A DNA stretch of 17,634 bases from Pseudomonadota bacterium (GCA_029781465.1 JAKOWQ010000179.1:1-17634), one strand, 5' to 3'. Positions 7,929 through 15,992 are shown, numbered from the stretch's first letter. A program made the numbers and translations. The notes: generated from the letters alone by a model not told the origin.

Positions 7929-8468
7929 TCAGAGCCCGGCGATCGCCTCGTCGACCAGGCTCTTGTCTGCCTTGGCGTCATGCTGGGCTGCGATCAGTCC
8001 GCGCGCGGCGCCGGTGGCCGCTTCGGCGGTCTTGGCACGCAGGGCATCGACCGCAGCGCGTTCGGCGGCGCCGATCTTGTCCTGCGCCATCTTCGCGCGT
8101 CGGGCGACCAGATCGGCGGTGTCAGCCTTGGCCTTGGCGACGATCGCCTCGGCTTCATGCTGGGCATGCTCAAGAATTTCGGCCGCTTCCTTGGCGCTGG
8201 CAGCCTGTTGCTTCTTGGCCGAGGCCAGCAGCGCTTCGGCTTCGCCGCGGATTGCCGCCGCCTCGTCGAGCGACTTGCGGGTTTCCGCGATCTGGGCATC
8301 GAGCGCGCCAAGCAGCTGCCGGTGCGCCTTGGCTCCGAAGATCGCGATCAGGAAGAACAGCGTGATCCCGGCATAGACCCATTCTTCCGGGCCCCAGCCA
8401 AGCAGCGTGGCTTCGACATGTTCCGCGCCTTCGGCGGCTTCGGAAAGAAAGAGAAGAGTGGAGATCAT
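7929..8468 (-). CDS. atpF: ATP synthase F0 subunit b
   Basis: Peripheral-stalk subunit that holds the F1 head to subunit a. It has 179 residues: one N-terminal membrane helix (about 32-46, YAGITLFFLIAIFGA), then a long charged Ala-rich coiled coil (about 50-160). The ATG at 8468 (MISTLLFLSE) with AGGGA upstream is preferred over an in-frame upstream start (8516) that would overlap the b' gene. It is the last gene of the F0 operon, 13 nt after b'. Alphaproteobacteria carry two b-type subunits; this one corresponds to b because it follows b'. Its C-terminus lacks obvious extra domains. Confidence 0.9.
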   Translation of the reverse strand: MISTLLFLSEAAEGAEHVEATLLGWGPEEWVYAGITLFFLIAIFGAKAHRQLLGALDAQIAETRKSLDEAAAIRGEAEALLASAKKQQAASAKEAAEILEHAQHEAEAIVAKAKADTADLVARRAKMAQDKIGAAERAAVDALRAKTAEAATGAARGLIAAQHDAKADKSLVDEAIAGL

Positions 8469-8481
8469 CGTTCCCTGTCCC

Positions 8482-8964
8482 TCAGAAATGCGCCGCGACG
8501 CTGGCCTTGGCCGCATCGAGCTTGGGCTCGCCGCCGGTCAGCTTGGTGACGATCGCCTGGGCGCTTTCGGCAGCCGCATCGCGCAGCGCGCCTTGCGCCG
8601 CATCGACCGCCGCGGCGATGCGCGCCTCGGCTTCGGCAAGCTCGGCCTCGGCACTGGCGGTGGCCTTGGCGAGGCTCTTTTCGCTGGCCTTGGCGGCCTT
8701 GGCCTTGGCATCGGCGATCGCCTTGCGGGCGTCCTCGCGCGAGGCGTTCATGTCGGCGTGGTAGCGCGCGTCAACCTCGTCGGCGGCATCCTTGGCGGCC
8801 TTGGCCGCCGACAGATCGCCCGAGATCTTGTCCTCGCGCTCTCCCATCACCTTGCCCAGCTTGGGCAGGGTCAGACGGACCACGCCAAAGTAGAGCACGG
8901 CGAAGAACACCGCGAGCCAGGCCACCTGGGGCCAGAATACGTGCGCGAAATCGAACTGGGGCAT
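8482..8964 (-). CDS. atpF': ATP synthase F0 subunit b'
   Basis: Second, divergent b-type stalk subunit that pairs with b in photosynthetic and alphaproteobacterial F-ATPases (also written atpG or atpX). It has 160 residues: N-terminal MPQFDFAHVFWPQVAWLAVFF with a single membrane helix (about 13-30), then TLPKLGKVMGEREDKI (32-47), a conserved b' signature, and an Ala/Lys/Glu coiled coil to the end. The ATG has AGGGACC upstream. It lies 62 nt after atpE and 13 nt before atpF, and is co-transcribed with them. Confidence 0.9.
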   Translation of the reverse strand: MPQFDFAHVFWPQVAWLAVFFAVLYFGVVRLTLPKLGKVMGEREDKISGDLSAAKAAKDAADEVDARYHADMNASREDARKAIADAKAKAAKASEKSLAKATASAEAELAEAEARIAAAVDAAQGALRDAAAESAQAIVTKLTGGEPKLDAAKASVAAHF

Positions 8965-9026
8965 CGTGGTCCCTGCCTCGACGTGCGGTTGGGATGCCGG
9001 CCGCGATCAGCAGCCGACAGCCACAA

Positions 9027-9251
9027 TCAGGAGAAGGCGAGAGCGAGCGCGACGACCGCCGCGATCAGGCCGAGAGCTTCGGTCACCGCGAAGCCGAAGA
9101 TCAGGCGGCCGCCCATCTTGGCGTCGGCTTCGGGGTTGCGGACCGCACCGTTGAGGTACTGGCCGAAGATCGAGCCCACGCCGATAGCGGCGAGACCGGC
9201 GCCAATAGCGGCGAGACCGGCACCGATGAGCTTGGCAGATGCAGCGTCCAT
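9027..9251 (-). CDS. atpE: ATP synthase F0 subunit c
   Basis: Proteolipid of the rotary c-ring. It has 74 residues: two membrane helices (about 8-32 and 50-73) joined by the polar RNPEAD loop (38-43). The ion-binding carboxylate is Glu58 in VTEALGL, and no Na+-type Gln/Ser signature is seen, so proton coupling is expected. Helix 1 contains GAGLAAI twice in tandem, encoded by a 21-bp DNA repeat, which supplies the glycine packing motif. The ATG has AAGGGAAT upstream. It lies between atpB and the b' gene in the usual F0 order. Confidence 0.96.
   Translation of the reverse strand: MDAASAKLIGAGLAAIGAGLAAIGVGSIFGQYLNGAVRNPEADAKMGGRLIFGFAVTEALGLIAAVVALALAFS
9181..9222. repeat. 21-bp tandem duplication inside atpE
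   Basis: Copies at 9181-9201 and 9202-9222 match at 19 of 21 positions and encode GAGLAAI twice in frame in helix 1 of subunit c. The partial third unit (CCGATGAG) diverges. Confidence 0.85.
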
Positions 9252-9290
9252 GATGAATTCCCTTGCTAGAAAAGTGTGTGGTTGTCGAAA

Positions 9291-10040
9291 TCAGTGAAGG
9301 TTGATGGCGTCGTTGAGATAGAGCGACGCCAGCAAAGCGAAAACGTAGGCCTGGACCACCGCGATCAGAACCTCGAGCGCGGTCAGCGCGATGTTCACTC
9401 CCAGCGGCAGGATCCCGAAGACATAGGGCAGCGCCCCGAACGAACCCAGCGCGACCACGAAGGTGCCGAACACCTTCAGCAGCACGTGCCCGGCGGTCAT
9501 GTTGGCGAACAGTCGGATGGCGAGCGTGAACGGGCGCGACAGGAACGAGAGGAACTCGATCACGAACACGAACGCCCCCAGCACGATCCCCGATCCGTGC
9601 GGCCAGAACAGCGCGAAAAAGTGCAGCCCGTGGCGCGCGAAGCCCACCACGCAAACAGTCACGAACACGATCAGCGCCAGGCCGAGCGTGACCGAGATGT
9701 GGCTGGTGGGGGTAAAGGCGTGGATCCAGGGGATCAGGCCCAGCAGGTTGCAGGCCAGCACGAAGATGAAGATCGAGAAGATCAGCGGCGCAAACCGGCG
9801 CCCTTCGGGACCGACGTTTTCATCGAGCATCTTGCGCACGAAATCATAGAGATATTCGGTCGCTGCCTGCCAGCGCCCCGGCACCAGCTGCGGGCGCCAG
9901 GTGCCCACGAACAGGAAGGCCGAAACAGTCGCCAGCGCGATCAGCATCCACAGCGAGCTGTTGGTGAACGAAACGTCGTATCCAGCCACTTCCAGCGGCT
10001 TGATCGTTTCGACCGCAAACTGCTCCATCGGATTGGCCAT
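9291..10040 (-). CDS. atpB: ATP synthase F0 subunit a
   Basis: Membrane stator that forms the two proton half-channels against the c-ring. It has 249 residues, the usual alphaproteobacterial length, with several membrane helices. The essential arginine is Arg176 in the signature SRPFTLAIRLFANMTAGH (168-185), and Gln230 in AVVQAY matches the conserved C-terminal polar residue. FTNSSLWML (26-34) and RRFAPLIFSIF (81-91) are also family-typical. The ATG at 10040 is preceded by TAAGGAAAC, a good Shine-Dalgarno that includes the atpI stop. It is 10 nt after atpI and 39 nt before atpE. Confidence 0.95.
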   Translation of the reverse strand: MANPMEQFAVETIKPLEVAGYDVSFTNSSLWMLIALATVSAFLFVGTWRPQLVPGRWQAATEYLYDFVRKMLDENVGPEGRRFAPLIFSIFIFVLACNLLGLIPWIHAFTPTSHISVTLGLALIVFVTVCVVGFARHGLHFFALFWPHGSGIVLGAFVFVIEFLSFLSRPFTLAIRLFANMTAGHVLLKVFGTFVVALGSFGALPYVFGILPLGVNIALTALEVLIAVVQAYVFALLASLYLNDAINLH

Positions 10041-10050
10041 CTAGGTTTCC

Positions 10051-10365
10051 TTACGCCGGGTCGTTGCCGGGATCGGTATCGAATTCCGCGGATGTCTGCA
10101 TCGCGCGGCGCGTTCCGGCGGCAAAGCCGAGCACCAGCATGACGACCAGACCCCACGGGCGCGAACCCAAACCCGCCCAGTTATCGATCGCCCAGCCGAT
10201 GAACCCGCTCACCAGCACGGTTCCGACGAACTCGATCCCCACGGCCCAGCCGCGCGTTTCCGCCCGGCCTTCGGCTGCGGTGATTCCGCGCTCGTGCTTC
10301 GCCTGCGCTTCGGCGATCCTGCGGTCGAGTTCGTCCCCGCCGCCATGTCCGCTCGAATTCGTCAC
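10051..10365 (-). CDS. atpI: AtpI/AtpZ family F0 assembly protein
   Basis: First gene of the F0 operon. Members of this family (ATPase_gene1) assist c-ring assembly or stability and have been linked to Mg2+/Ca2+. It has 104 residues from the GTG at 10365: a charged N-terminus (LDRRIAEAQAKHE, 13-25) and two membrane helices (about 41-62 and 69-86) with the family stretch GWAIDNW (58-64) and LVVMLVLGFAAG (73-84). The GTG is chosen because it has CAGGGT upstream and follows the operon promoter. A longer in-frame version from 10536 would run through the promoter and terminator and is not credible. Exact role in this organism not established. Confidence 0.85.
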   Translation of the reverse strand: MTNSSGHGGGDELDRRIAEAQAKHERGITAAEGRAETRGWAVGIEFVGTVLVSGFIGWAIDNWAGLGSRPWGLVVMLVLGFAAGTRRAMQTSAEFDTDPGNDPA

Positions 10366-10465
10366 GCGAATACCCTGCTTGTGGCCCTGCCCGGATGGGC
10401 TCAACCGACCGGAAAAACTCGCACGCCAGACATCGTCCAGAAAGGACGGGGTCCGGCGCGCCGCC

Positions 10466-10493
10466 CCCTTAGCAGCCCCCGCACCTGAGTCAA
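10466..10493 (-). promoter_or_regulatory. Probable promoter of the F0 ATP synthase operon
   Basis: On the minus strand TTGACT (10488-10493), 16 nt, TAAGGG (10466-10471). It lies after the preceding operon's terminator and about 100 nt before the atpI start. It is one of the best promoter matches in the window, though the -10 is degenerate. Confidence 0.55.
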
Positions 10494-10523
10494 CCGCCCG
10501 CACCGGTTCTGTTCGCAGATGCG

Positions 10524-10558
10524 AAAAGGCCCCCACGCCAAGGAAGCGCGGGGGCCTT
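10524..10558 (-). terminator. Intrinsic terminator of the ydbH-ynbE-ydbL operon
   Basis: AAGGCCCCC (10526-10534) pairs with GGGGGCCTT (10550-10558), extended by CGC/GCG after an A/C mismatch, with a 7-nt loop. On the minus strand the stem ends in TTTT (10524-10527). It is 23 nt after the ydbL stop, separating it from the atp promoter. Confidence 0.85.
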
Positions 10559-10581
10559 GCCGATTGGCAATTGCAGACGGC

Positions 10582-11001
10582 TCAGCTGGCCGGAGGGCAG
10601 CGGTTGTCACGCAGGGGCGGCTCGCTGGTGCGGGTGTGCCACGAACCGTCGGGGGCCTGATACTTTTCGCCCGCTACGGTGCGGGCGATCGCCAGACAGC
10701 CCGAGGTGAAGGCATAGTCCTCGATCGTCGCCCCGGCGGCCTGGGCCTTGTCGGCATAGAGCGCGCGGCGCTTGATATTGATGTCTTCGGCCATCTTGCG
10801 CACCTCGGCGCTGGGCGCGGAGGGATAGCCAAGGTAGCCATCGGTCTTCTCACCCACCGCGCCCGAGGCGCGCGCTGCGGCATAGGCCGGATCGCGGCTT
10901 TGCGCAGAGGCCGGGGCGGAAAGCGCCAGCGCGGCCAGCGCCGCCGCTCCGGCAAACAGCGCCAGCGGGCGATGGGCGTTGCGATCATTGGGCACGAACA
11001 T
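10582..11001 (-). CDS. ydbL: YdbL-family periplasmic protein (DUF1318)
   Basis: A 139-residue secreted protein. It has a Sec signal peptide with hydrophobic core (about 13-29) and probable cleavage after ASA (31-33). The mature part carries the DUF1318 core: GYLGYPSAPSAEVRKMAEDINIKRR (55-79), FTSGCLAI (98-105) and KYQAPDGSW (113-121), plus Cys102 and Cys135, which could form a disulfide. In E. coli YdbL works with the bridge formed by YdbH and the lipoprotein YnbE, apparently as a chaperone-like modulator. The ATG at 11001 has GGAGAAG upstream. It is 17 nt after ynbE and last in the operon. The family match is clear; the role here is inferred from E. coli. Confidence 0.88.
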   Translation of the reverse strand: MFVPNDRNAHRPLALFAGAAALAALALSAPASAQSRDPAYAAARASGAVGEKTDGYLGYPSAPSAEVRKMAEDINIKRRALYADKAQAAGATIEDYAFTSGCLAIARTVAGEKYQAPDGSWHTRTSEPPLRDNRCPPAS

Positions 11002-11018
11002 GGTCACTTCTCCAGAGC

Positions 11019-11291
11019 TCAGAACAGGTCGCCGTGTTCCTCGATGGTGTTGCCGGCATCGGCAGCCAATCGATAGACGACCTCCTGCTTGATGTTGATG
11101 TTGAGCTCGATCACGATCGGCTTGTCCGGTGCAGTTACCGAAATGCACCCGCCGAGCGCCAGCGCGCCGCCCATCAACACGCCCATTGCCCAAACCGGGC
11201 GCCGGGCCGACCGTCCTTGCCGTGAAGCGTGTTCCTGCATGGTGCGGGTATTCGCAGCCACGGCGCGGTTGGTCAATTGCTGGGCGATCAT
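11019..11291 (-). CDS. ynbE: YnbE-family outer-membrane lipoprotein
   Basis: A small lipoprotein, partner of YdbH in the intermembrane lipid-transport bridge. The core is VTAPDKPIVIELNINIKQEVVYRL (52-75 of 90), typical of YnbE. The lipobox ALALGGC gives a lipidated Cys at residue 49 if translation starts at 11291. That start overlaps the ydbH stop (ATGA) and has AGGA 7 nt upstream, so coupling is likely. It implies an unusually long n-region. The alternative ATG at 11240 (73 residues) gives a more normal leader but lacks a Shine-Dalgarno. Start choice is the main uncertainty. The product should stack on the C-terminal end of YdbH at the outer membrane, as in E. coli. Confidence 0.85.
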   Translation of the reverse strand: MIAQQLTNRAVAANTRTMQEHASRQGRSARRPVWAMGVLMGGALALGGCISVTAPDKPIVIELNINIKQEVVYRLAADAGNTIEEHGDLF

Positions 11292-14200
11292 GGGCCATTC
11301 CTGCTGTCTGGAGGCTGAATATCCTGGTCGCGTCCGCTTAAGGGAGCGGTTGGCGGCACGGTTGCGGGCTGCGCGGGCGGAGGACCGGGGGGCGGCATCG
11401 GCTTGCCATCCTTGCCGATCAGGCCAAGCGTTCGCGGATCGGGCATGAAATTGGGATCGTAGAGCGCCTTGAAGGTCGTCACCAGCTTGTAGAACGGCGC
11501 GCGGATGTTGACGTTGAACTGGATCGGCAGGCCCCTGAGCGCGCGGGTGGCGAAATTCTGCTTGGTCCCTGCCCCCTGGCTGACCCCGTCGAAGCGCACC
11601 CGGGTAACGATCTCGCCATCGAGATTGCCCGCAAGGCCAACCTCCATCCGCTTGTAATCGAGCGAGCGCAGCGCCTGGAACGCGAAATTGCCCATCGCCG
11701 AAAGGTCCTTGTAGGTCAGCTCGCCGACATAGGCGACATTTCCGCCGGGCGGGCGCGAGATCAGCAGTCCATCGACGATGTGCCCGCCATTCTGATCGAA
11801 CACCAGCGGCAGGGTGCCGTCGAAAATCCCGCTGGCGGAAAGATTGCCCAGCTCGAGCTGCTGGACGAATTTGGCGGCGTTGGCACCGCTGACCTTGAGG
11901 GTGTAGCGCCGCACCTCGGACGCGCCCAGCACCATGCGGGTCGGCATCAGATCGAGCGTGCCATCGAGGAACGGCCAGTGCGCGCCGTTGACCTCGAGCA
12001 GATTGTCGCCCTTGAGCTGGAACGAAACCTCGCCGTTGCCAACCTCGATCCCGGGGTTGATCGCGGCGATCTTGAGCCGCTGGTCGGGCGCGGTGACCAG
12101 CCCGAGCAGGTCGGTGAACTCGACCGTTCCCGAAACCCCCTTGGTGGGGCCGAAAGCGGCGGCGAAATCGAGCCCGTCGGTGCTGAAGCGCCCGGTTGAG
12201 GTAATCCTGTCGGCGGTCCATTCGATCCGTCCCGATCCGGTGACCTTGCCCTGGGCATTGGCGATCACCCCCAGCGCCAGCGCGCTCAGCGTATCGGGCT
12301 GGAGCTTCTTGTCGAACAGGATGCCGGGAACCGCCAGATCGGCGTGCCCGCGGCCATCGTCCATATCGTGCGCGATCCGGGCCTCTACCACCTCGCGGTC
12401 GCTGGCGGGCTCGCGCAGCATGGCGGTGGCGGTGAAGTCACTCCCGTGCAGGTGCAGGCTGGCATCGCGCGCCACCAGCGGGCGGAAGCGGGCATCGCGC
12501 TGCCGGTCGGACAGGAGCAGGCTGGCCTGCGAGACCGCGAGATCGCCATCGACCAGCGACCACAGGCCCTGCGCCTCCGTTACATCGAGCGGAACCGCGC
12601 CCAGCCGCACCTCGGTGCCGGCGAATGTCCCGCTGATCTGCTGCCCGAGCGAGGCATGGATCTCTCCAAGGTGGAGCCGACTGGGATCGGCGGAGGCGCC
12701 CAGCTCCAGATCGATCGCGCGCGCCGTCATCACCCCCGGCCAGGCCAGGCCGACCGGGCCGCTGACCAGCCGCAGCGGCGTTGCGCCAAGCTTGCCCGAC
12801 AGGTTCAGCGCCTGGGTTCCGGCTGCGATCCGCATGCCACCCGGCCCGGACCTGACGATCGCGCCCTGGGTGCCGGGGCACAGTCGCAGTTCGCGCGAAT
12901 CGAGCGACAGGTTGGCAAAGGCAAAGCGCGAAAAGCGCAAGGGCGTGCACTGGCGCCAGGCCGACAGCCCGCGCCGGGCCGACCAGTTGCCGTCAAGCGG
13001 GATCGTCAACCCTTCGATCCGCCCGCCGGGAAGCGCACCGGAAAGCTCGGCCCGGCCCGAAAAGCCCAGCTCGCCGGTTGGGGTCTGGGCCAGCACCAGC
13101 ACGGGCAAGGCCACCCGCGCATCCCCGGCGCGATACTCGGCCATGGTCAGGCGTGCTCCGCCGGTGCCATCGCGGCGGCGCTCGAACCGCCCCTCGAGGT
13201 GCGGCAGCCCGGCTCCACCCGTCGCCAGGTTGCCCGACAGGCGCGGAACACCGTCTTGCCCGCTCGAAAGCTGCACCCGCGACAGCGCCAGCAGATCGGC
13301 GCCGCTGCCTCCGCGCAGCACCGCGCGCGCAACGGTTAGGCTGGTGCCGTCGGCGTCCGCGCGCAGCAGCCAGTTCGCCGCCAGCACGCTGGCGGGCGCC
13401 TCGCGCCGCAAGGCGGAGCGCACCTGCGCGGCCATCGGCGCGGCAAATGTGCCCTGGCCCGACTGAACAAGCCCGGCCAGGGTCTGATCAAGTTCGCGCC
13501 CCGGCGCGATTGCCTTGCCGCCCAAAGTGCCTTCGCCCTCGATCCGGGCGAGGCCATCGCGGCTGCGGACAATGCCTTCGATCGAAAGCGACCCGGCATC
13601 GGCAAAGGCGGACGAAAGCTGTTTGGCTTCAATTCTGTAATTGGCAGTCATGGCATTTTGCCTGAAACCGAACTGTCCCGTGCCGCTCAGTGCTCTGCCC
13701 TGGGCCTTGCCCCAGGCGAACCCGCCGCTCGCCAGCGAAAAGCGCCCGTCGAAGGCATCGAAGGCCTCGCTGCTCGAAACCTCGAGCTTGACGCCCACAT
13801 CGGCCAGCTTCGCGCCCTTGTCCGGGCAGGAGGCGGAGCGGAACCTGAGTGGCCCGGAAAAGCCCGGCCGTGCATCCTTGACCGTGATCGCACCGTAAAG
13901 GCTGGCGCGCTCAACCTTGCATCCGCCGCCTTCCAGACCCGGCGCGATTGCCGCGAGCACGCCTGAAAAACCGCTACGCAGGTTCCCCTTCCCCTCGGCC
14001 TTGATCCCGATCGGCCCCCAATCGGTATCGAGCCGGGCCCGGCCGTCGATCAGCTCCAGCTCCATGTCCGGCAAGCCAACCGGCTTCTCGCTCCTGGCGA
14101 AAAGCACCTTGTCGAGACTGCCGAAACTGGCCTTGGCATCCTTGACCATGCCCCACAGCCGGGGGCGCACCAGCGTGACCTTGCCCACCGTGGGCAGACC

Positions 14201-14506
14201 AAGGCGCGGCTCGATCTCGACCACTGCCTTTTCCACCGTCAGATCGGGGTGCGCCGGATCGCCGATCACGATATCGGTCAGCACCTGCCGCGAGGCACCG
14301 GCGGATTCGATCGTGTAGCGCCCGGGAAGGCCGAGCTCCTTGAGCTGGCCCGAAACGATCCGGTCAACAATGTTCTCACGGTTGAACCAGCCCAGCGCGA
14401 GGATCAGCAGCAGCGCCAGCGCCAGCCGCCTCGGCCAGCGCCTGCGGCGGCGGGGAGGCGGGGCTTCCTCCTCGATTTCAGCAACATCGCCGCTCTGCTC
14501 GACCAT
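11288..14506 (-). CDS. ydbH: YdbH-family AsmA-like intermembrane phospholipid transport protein
   Basis: A very large AsmA-like protein (1072 residues) anchored in the inner membrane by one helix (about 28-41, LALALLLILALGW, preceded by a run of arginines) with the rest in the periplasm. The long repeating beta-strand body fits a hydrophobic groove that carries phospholipids to the outer membrane, redundant with TamB and YhdP in E. coli. The C-terminal third (GNFAFQALRSLDYKRMEVGL, DGEIVTRVRFDG, GLPIQFNVNIRAPFYKLV) is the conserved YdbH domain. A proline-rich tail follows from about 1021. It is longer than E. coli YdbH. The ATG at 14506 has GAGG upstream. A longer start at 14584 would overlap radC and is rejected. 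It overlaps ynbE by 4 nt. Confidence 0.9.
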   Translation of the reverse strand: MVEQSGDVAEIEEEAPPPRRRRRWPRRLALALLLILALGWFNRENIVDRIVSGQLKELGLPGRYTIESAGASRQVLTDIVIGDPAHPDLTVEKAVVEIEPRLGLPTVGKVTLVRPRLWGMVKDAKASFGSLDKVLFARSEKPVGLPDMELELIDGRARLDTDWGPIGIKAEGKGNLRSGFSGVLAAIAPGLEGGGCKVERASLYGAITVKDARPGFSGPLRFRSASCPDKGAKLADVGVKLEVSSSEAFDAFDGRFSLASGGFAWGKAQGRALSGTGQFGFRQNAMTANYRIEAKQLSSAFADAGSLSIEGIVRSRDGLARIEGEGTLGGKAIAPGRELDQTLAGLVQSGQGTFAAPMAAQVRSALRREAPASVLAANWLLRADADGTSLTVARAVLRGGSGADLLALSRVQLSSGQDGVPRLSGNLATGGAGLPHLEGRFERRRDGTGGARLTMAEYRAGDARVALPVLVLAQTPTGELGFSGRAELSGALPGGRIEGLTIPLDGNWSARRGLSAWRQCTPLRFSRFAFANLSLDSRELRLCPGTQGAIVRSGPGGMRIAAGTQALNLSGKLGATPLRLVSGPVGLAWPGVMTARAIDLELGASADPSRLHLGEIHASLGQQISGTFAGTEVRLGAVPLDVTEAQGLWSLVDGDLAVSQASLLLSDRQRDARFRPLVARDASLHLHGSDFTATAMLREPASDREVVEARIAHDMDDGRGHADLAVPGILFDKKLQPDTLSALALGVIANAQGKVTGSGRIEWTADRITSTGRFSTDGLDFAAAFGPTKGVSGTVEFTDLLGLVTAPDQRLKIAAINPGIEVGNGEVSFQLKGDNLLEVNGAHWPFLDGTLDLMPTRMVLGASEVRRYTLKVSGANAAKFVQQLELGNLSASGIFDGTLPLVFDQNGGHIVDGLLISRPPGGNVAYVGELTYKDLSAMGNFAFQALRSLDYKRMEVGLAGNLDGEIVTRVRFDGVSQGAGTKQNFATRALRGLPIQFNVNIRAPFYKLVTTFKALYDPNFMPDPRTLGLIGKDGKPMPPPGPPPAQPATVPPTAPLSGRDQDIQPPDSRNGP

Positions 14507-14552
14507 CGTCCTCACACTTGCGCGCTTGCACCGCGAAAGGCAATGGAGAGCA

Positions 14553-15263
14553 ATGGATGAACTGCCGCTTGATGCTGCGAGCAAGCCCGCCGAACACGAT
14601 GGTGCGGGCCACCGCGCCCGGCTGCGCGCGCGGCTGCTGGCGGGCGGGCAGGAGGCGCTGGCCGATCACGAGGTGATCGAATACCTGCTGATGACCGCGA
14701 TCCCGCGCAGGGACGTCAAGCCGCTGGCCAAGAGCCTGCTCAAACGCTTCGGCAGCCTCGCGGGCGTGTTCAACGCCGATCCCGGCGCACTTTCCCGCCA
14801 CCCCGGCATGGGCGAGACCAGCGCCGCCGCGCTCAAGATCGTCGCCCTGGCGGCGCGGCGGCTGGCGCGCACCGGGCTTCAGGAAGCCCCGGTGCTGGCG
14901 AGCTGGCAGGCGCTGATCGACTATCTCACCATCGACATGGCGCATCTCACGCACGAACGGGTGCGGGTGCTCTATCTCGATACCAAGAATCGCCTGGTGC
15001 TTGACGATCTGGTGACCGACGGCAGCCTGGACGAGGCCGCGATCCACCCGCGCGAGATCGTCAAGAAGGCGCTCGACGTGGGCGCCGCGGCGCTGATCCT
15101 GGTCCACAACCACCCCTCGGGCTCGCCCGAGCCGAGCCGCGCCGACGTGCAGATCACCAACCGGATTGCCGAGGCCGGACGGCTGCTGAGGATCGTGGTC
15201 CACGACCATGTCATCATCGGCAAGGAAGGCCACGTCAGCCTCAAGGCCAAGGGGCTGGTCTGA
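14553..15263 (+). CDS. radC: RadC-family JAB-domain protein
   Basis: A 236-residue RadC (UPF0758) protein. The N-terminal helix-hairpin-helix-like region (about 15-105) includes HEVIEYLLMTAIPRRDVKPL (39-58) and HPGMGETSAAAL (83-94). The C-terminal JAB/MPN metalloprotease-like domain (about 112-236) has the zinc motif VHNHPSGSPEPSRAD with His185, His187 and Asp198, and the family ending HDHVIIG (217-223). Despite the name, a repair role is not well supported in E. coli. JAMM chemistry is possible but no substrate is known. The ATG at 14553 with GGAGAG upstream is chosen over upstream in-frame starts that lie inside ydbH. It diverges from ydbH with a 46-nt gap. Its stop overlaps the next start (TGATG). 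Confidence 0.92.
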   Translation: MDELPLDAASKPAEHDGAGHRARLRARLLAGGQEALADHEVIEYLLMTAIPRRDVKPLAKSLLKRFGSLAGVFNADPGALSRHPGMGETSAAALKIVALAARRLARTGLQEAPVLASWQALIDYLTIDMAHLTHERVRVLYLDTKNRLVLDDLVTDGSLDEAAIHPREIVKKALDVGAAALILVHNHPSGSPEPSRADVQITNRIAEAGRLLRIVVHDHVIIGKEGHVSLKAKGLV

Positions 15264-15976
15264 TGTGTGTCGCTGCGATTGCTTGGGCCGCGCATCCGCG
15301 CTGGCGCCTGGTGGCGATCGGCAATCGCGACGAATTCCACGCCCGCCCCGCCGCGCCGCTGGCCCGCTGGGACAACGGGATCATGGCCGGGCGCGATCTT
15401 GAAGCCGGGGGAACCTGGCTGGGAGTATCGCCGGGCCGCTTTGCGCTGGTCACCAACTACCGGGTGGACGGTTATCCCAAGGCCCACCTCGCCTCGCGCG
15501 GGGGGCTGGTGACGGACTGGCTGCTGGGCAATCCGCCGGGCGATCTGGCGGGGATGAACCCGTTTCACCTCTTCGCGGTGGGGCCGGATGGCGCGGCGCA
15601 CCTTTCCAACCACCCTGCCCCGGCGCGCACCGCGCTCGCCCCCGGCATTCACGGCATGTCGAACGGCGGCTTCGACGACCGCTGGGGCAAGACGCTGCGG
15701 CTTGAGGCGGCACTGGAAACCTGGCTGGCACGCGGCGACGATCCCGATGCGCTGTTCGCCCCGCTGGCCGACCGGTCCCGCGACGGCGCTAGCGATCCTG
15801 CCGGCCCCGCGCCCGAATTCTCCGGCATATTCATCGCCAACCCGGCCTATGGCACGCGCTGTTCCACCGTGGTGGCGATCGGGCGAGACGGCCGCGGCAC
15901 CATCGCCGAGCGGCGCTTCGGCCCCGATGGCGAGGAGACGGGACGAACGCGGATCGAGTTCGACTGGTTCGGCTGA
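15263..15976 (+). CDS. TANGO2/NRDE-family protein
   Basis: A 237-residue member of the NRDE (DUF833, TANGO2-like) family, relatives of Ntn hydrolases. It begins MCVAAIAW, with Cys2 that could be the N-terminal nucleophile after Met removal, followed by the family motif NRDE (21-24), GGTWLGV (49-55), NGGFDDRWGKT (134-144) and the conserved C-terminal YGTRCSTVV (196-204). In eukaryotes TANGO2 is linked to Golgi/mitochondrial biology and haem handling; the bacterial function is not established. The ATG overlaps the radC stop (TGATG), with AAGGGG 8 nt upstream, so the two are probably one transcript. It ends 17 nt before the dyad that precedes the next gene. Confidence 0.87.
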   Translation: MCVAAIAWAAHPRWRLVAIGNRDEFHARPAAPLARWDNGIMAGRDLEAGGTWLGVSPGRFALVTNYRVDGYPKAHLASRGGLVTDWLLGNPPGDLAGMNPFHLFAVGPDGAAHLSNHPAPARTALAPGIHGMSNGGFDDRWGKTLRLEAALETWLARGDDPDALFAPLADRSRDGASDPAGPAPEFSGIFIANPAYGTRCSTVVAIGRDGRGTIAERRFGPDGEETGRTRIEFDWFG

Positions 15977-15992
15977 TCCTTGTCCGGTTTTT

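Noticed and set aside
8407..9297. 296-codon open frame on the plus strand
   Set aside because: Antisense to atpF' and atpE, Gly/Arg-rich without motifs; the minus-strand genes are unmistakable.
10366..10536. N-terminal extension of atpI
   Set aside because: Reads through the predicted operon promoter and the ydbL terminator; the GTG at 10365 fits the family N-terminus.
11934..13466. 510-codon open frame on the plus strand
   Set aside because: It is antisense to ydbH, has Arg/Ser/Pro-rich composition typical of a shadow frame in GC-rich DNA, no family motif and no Shine-Dalgarno; ydbH has clear family features.
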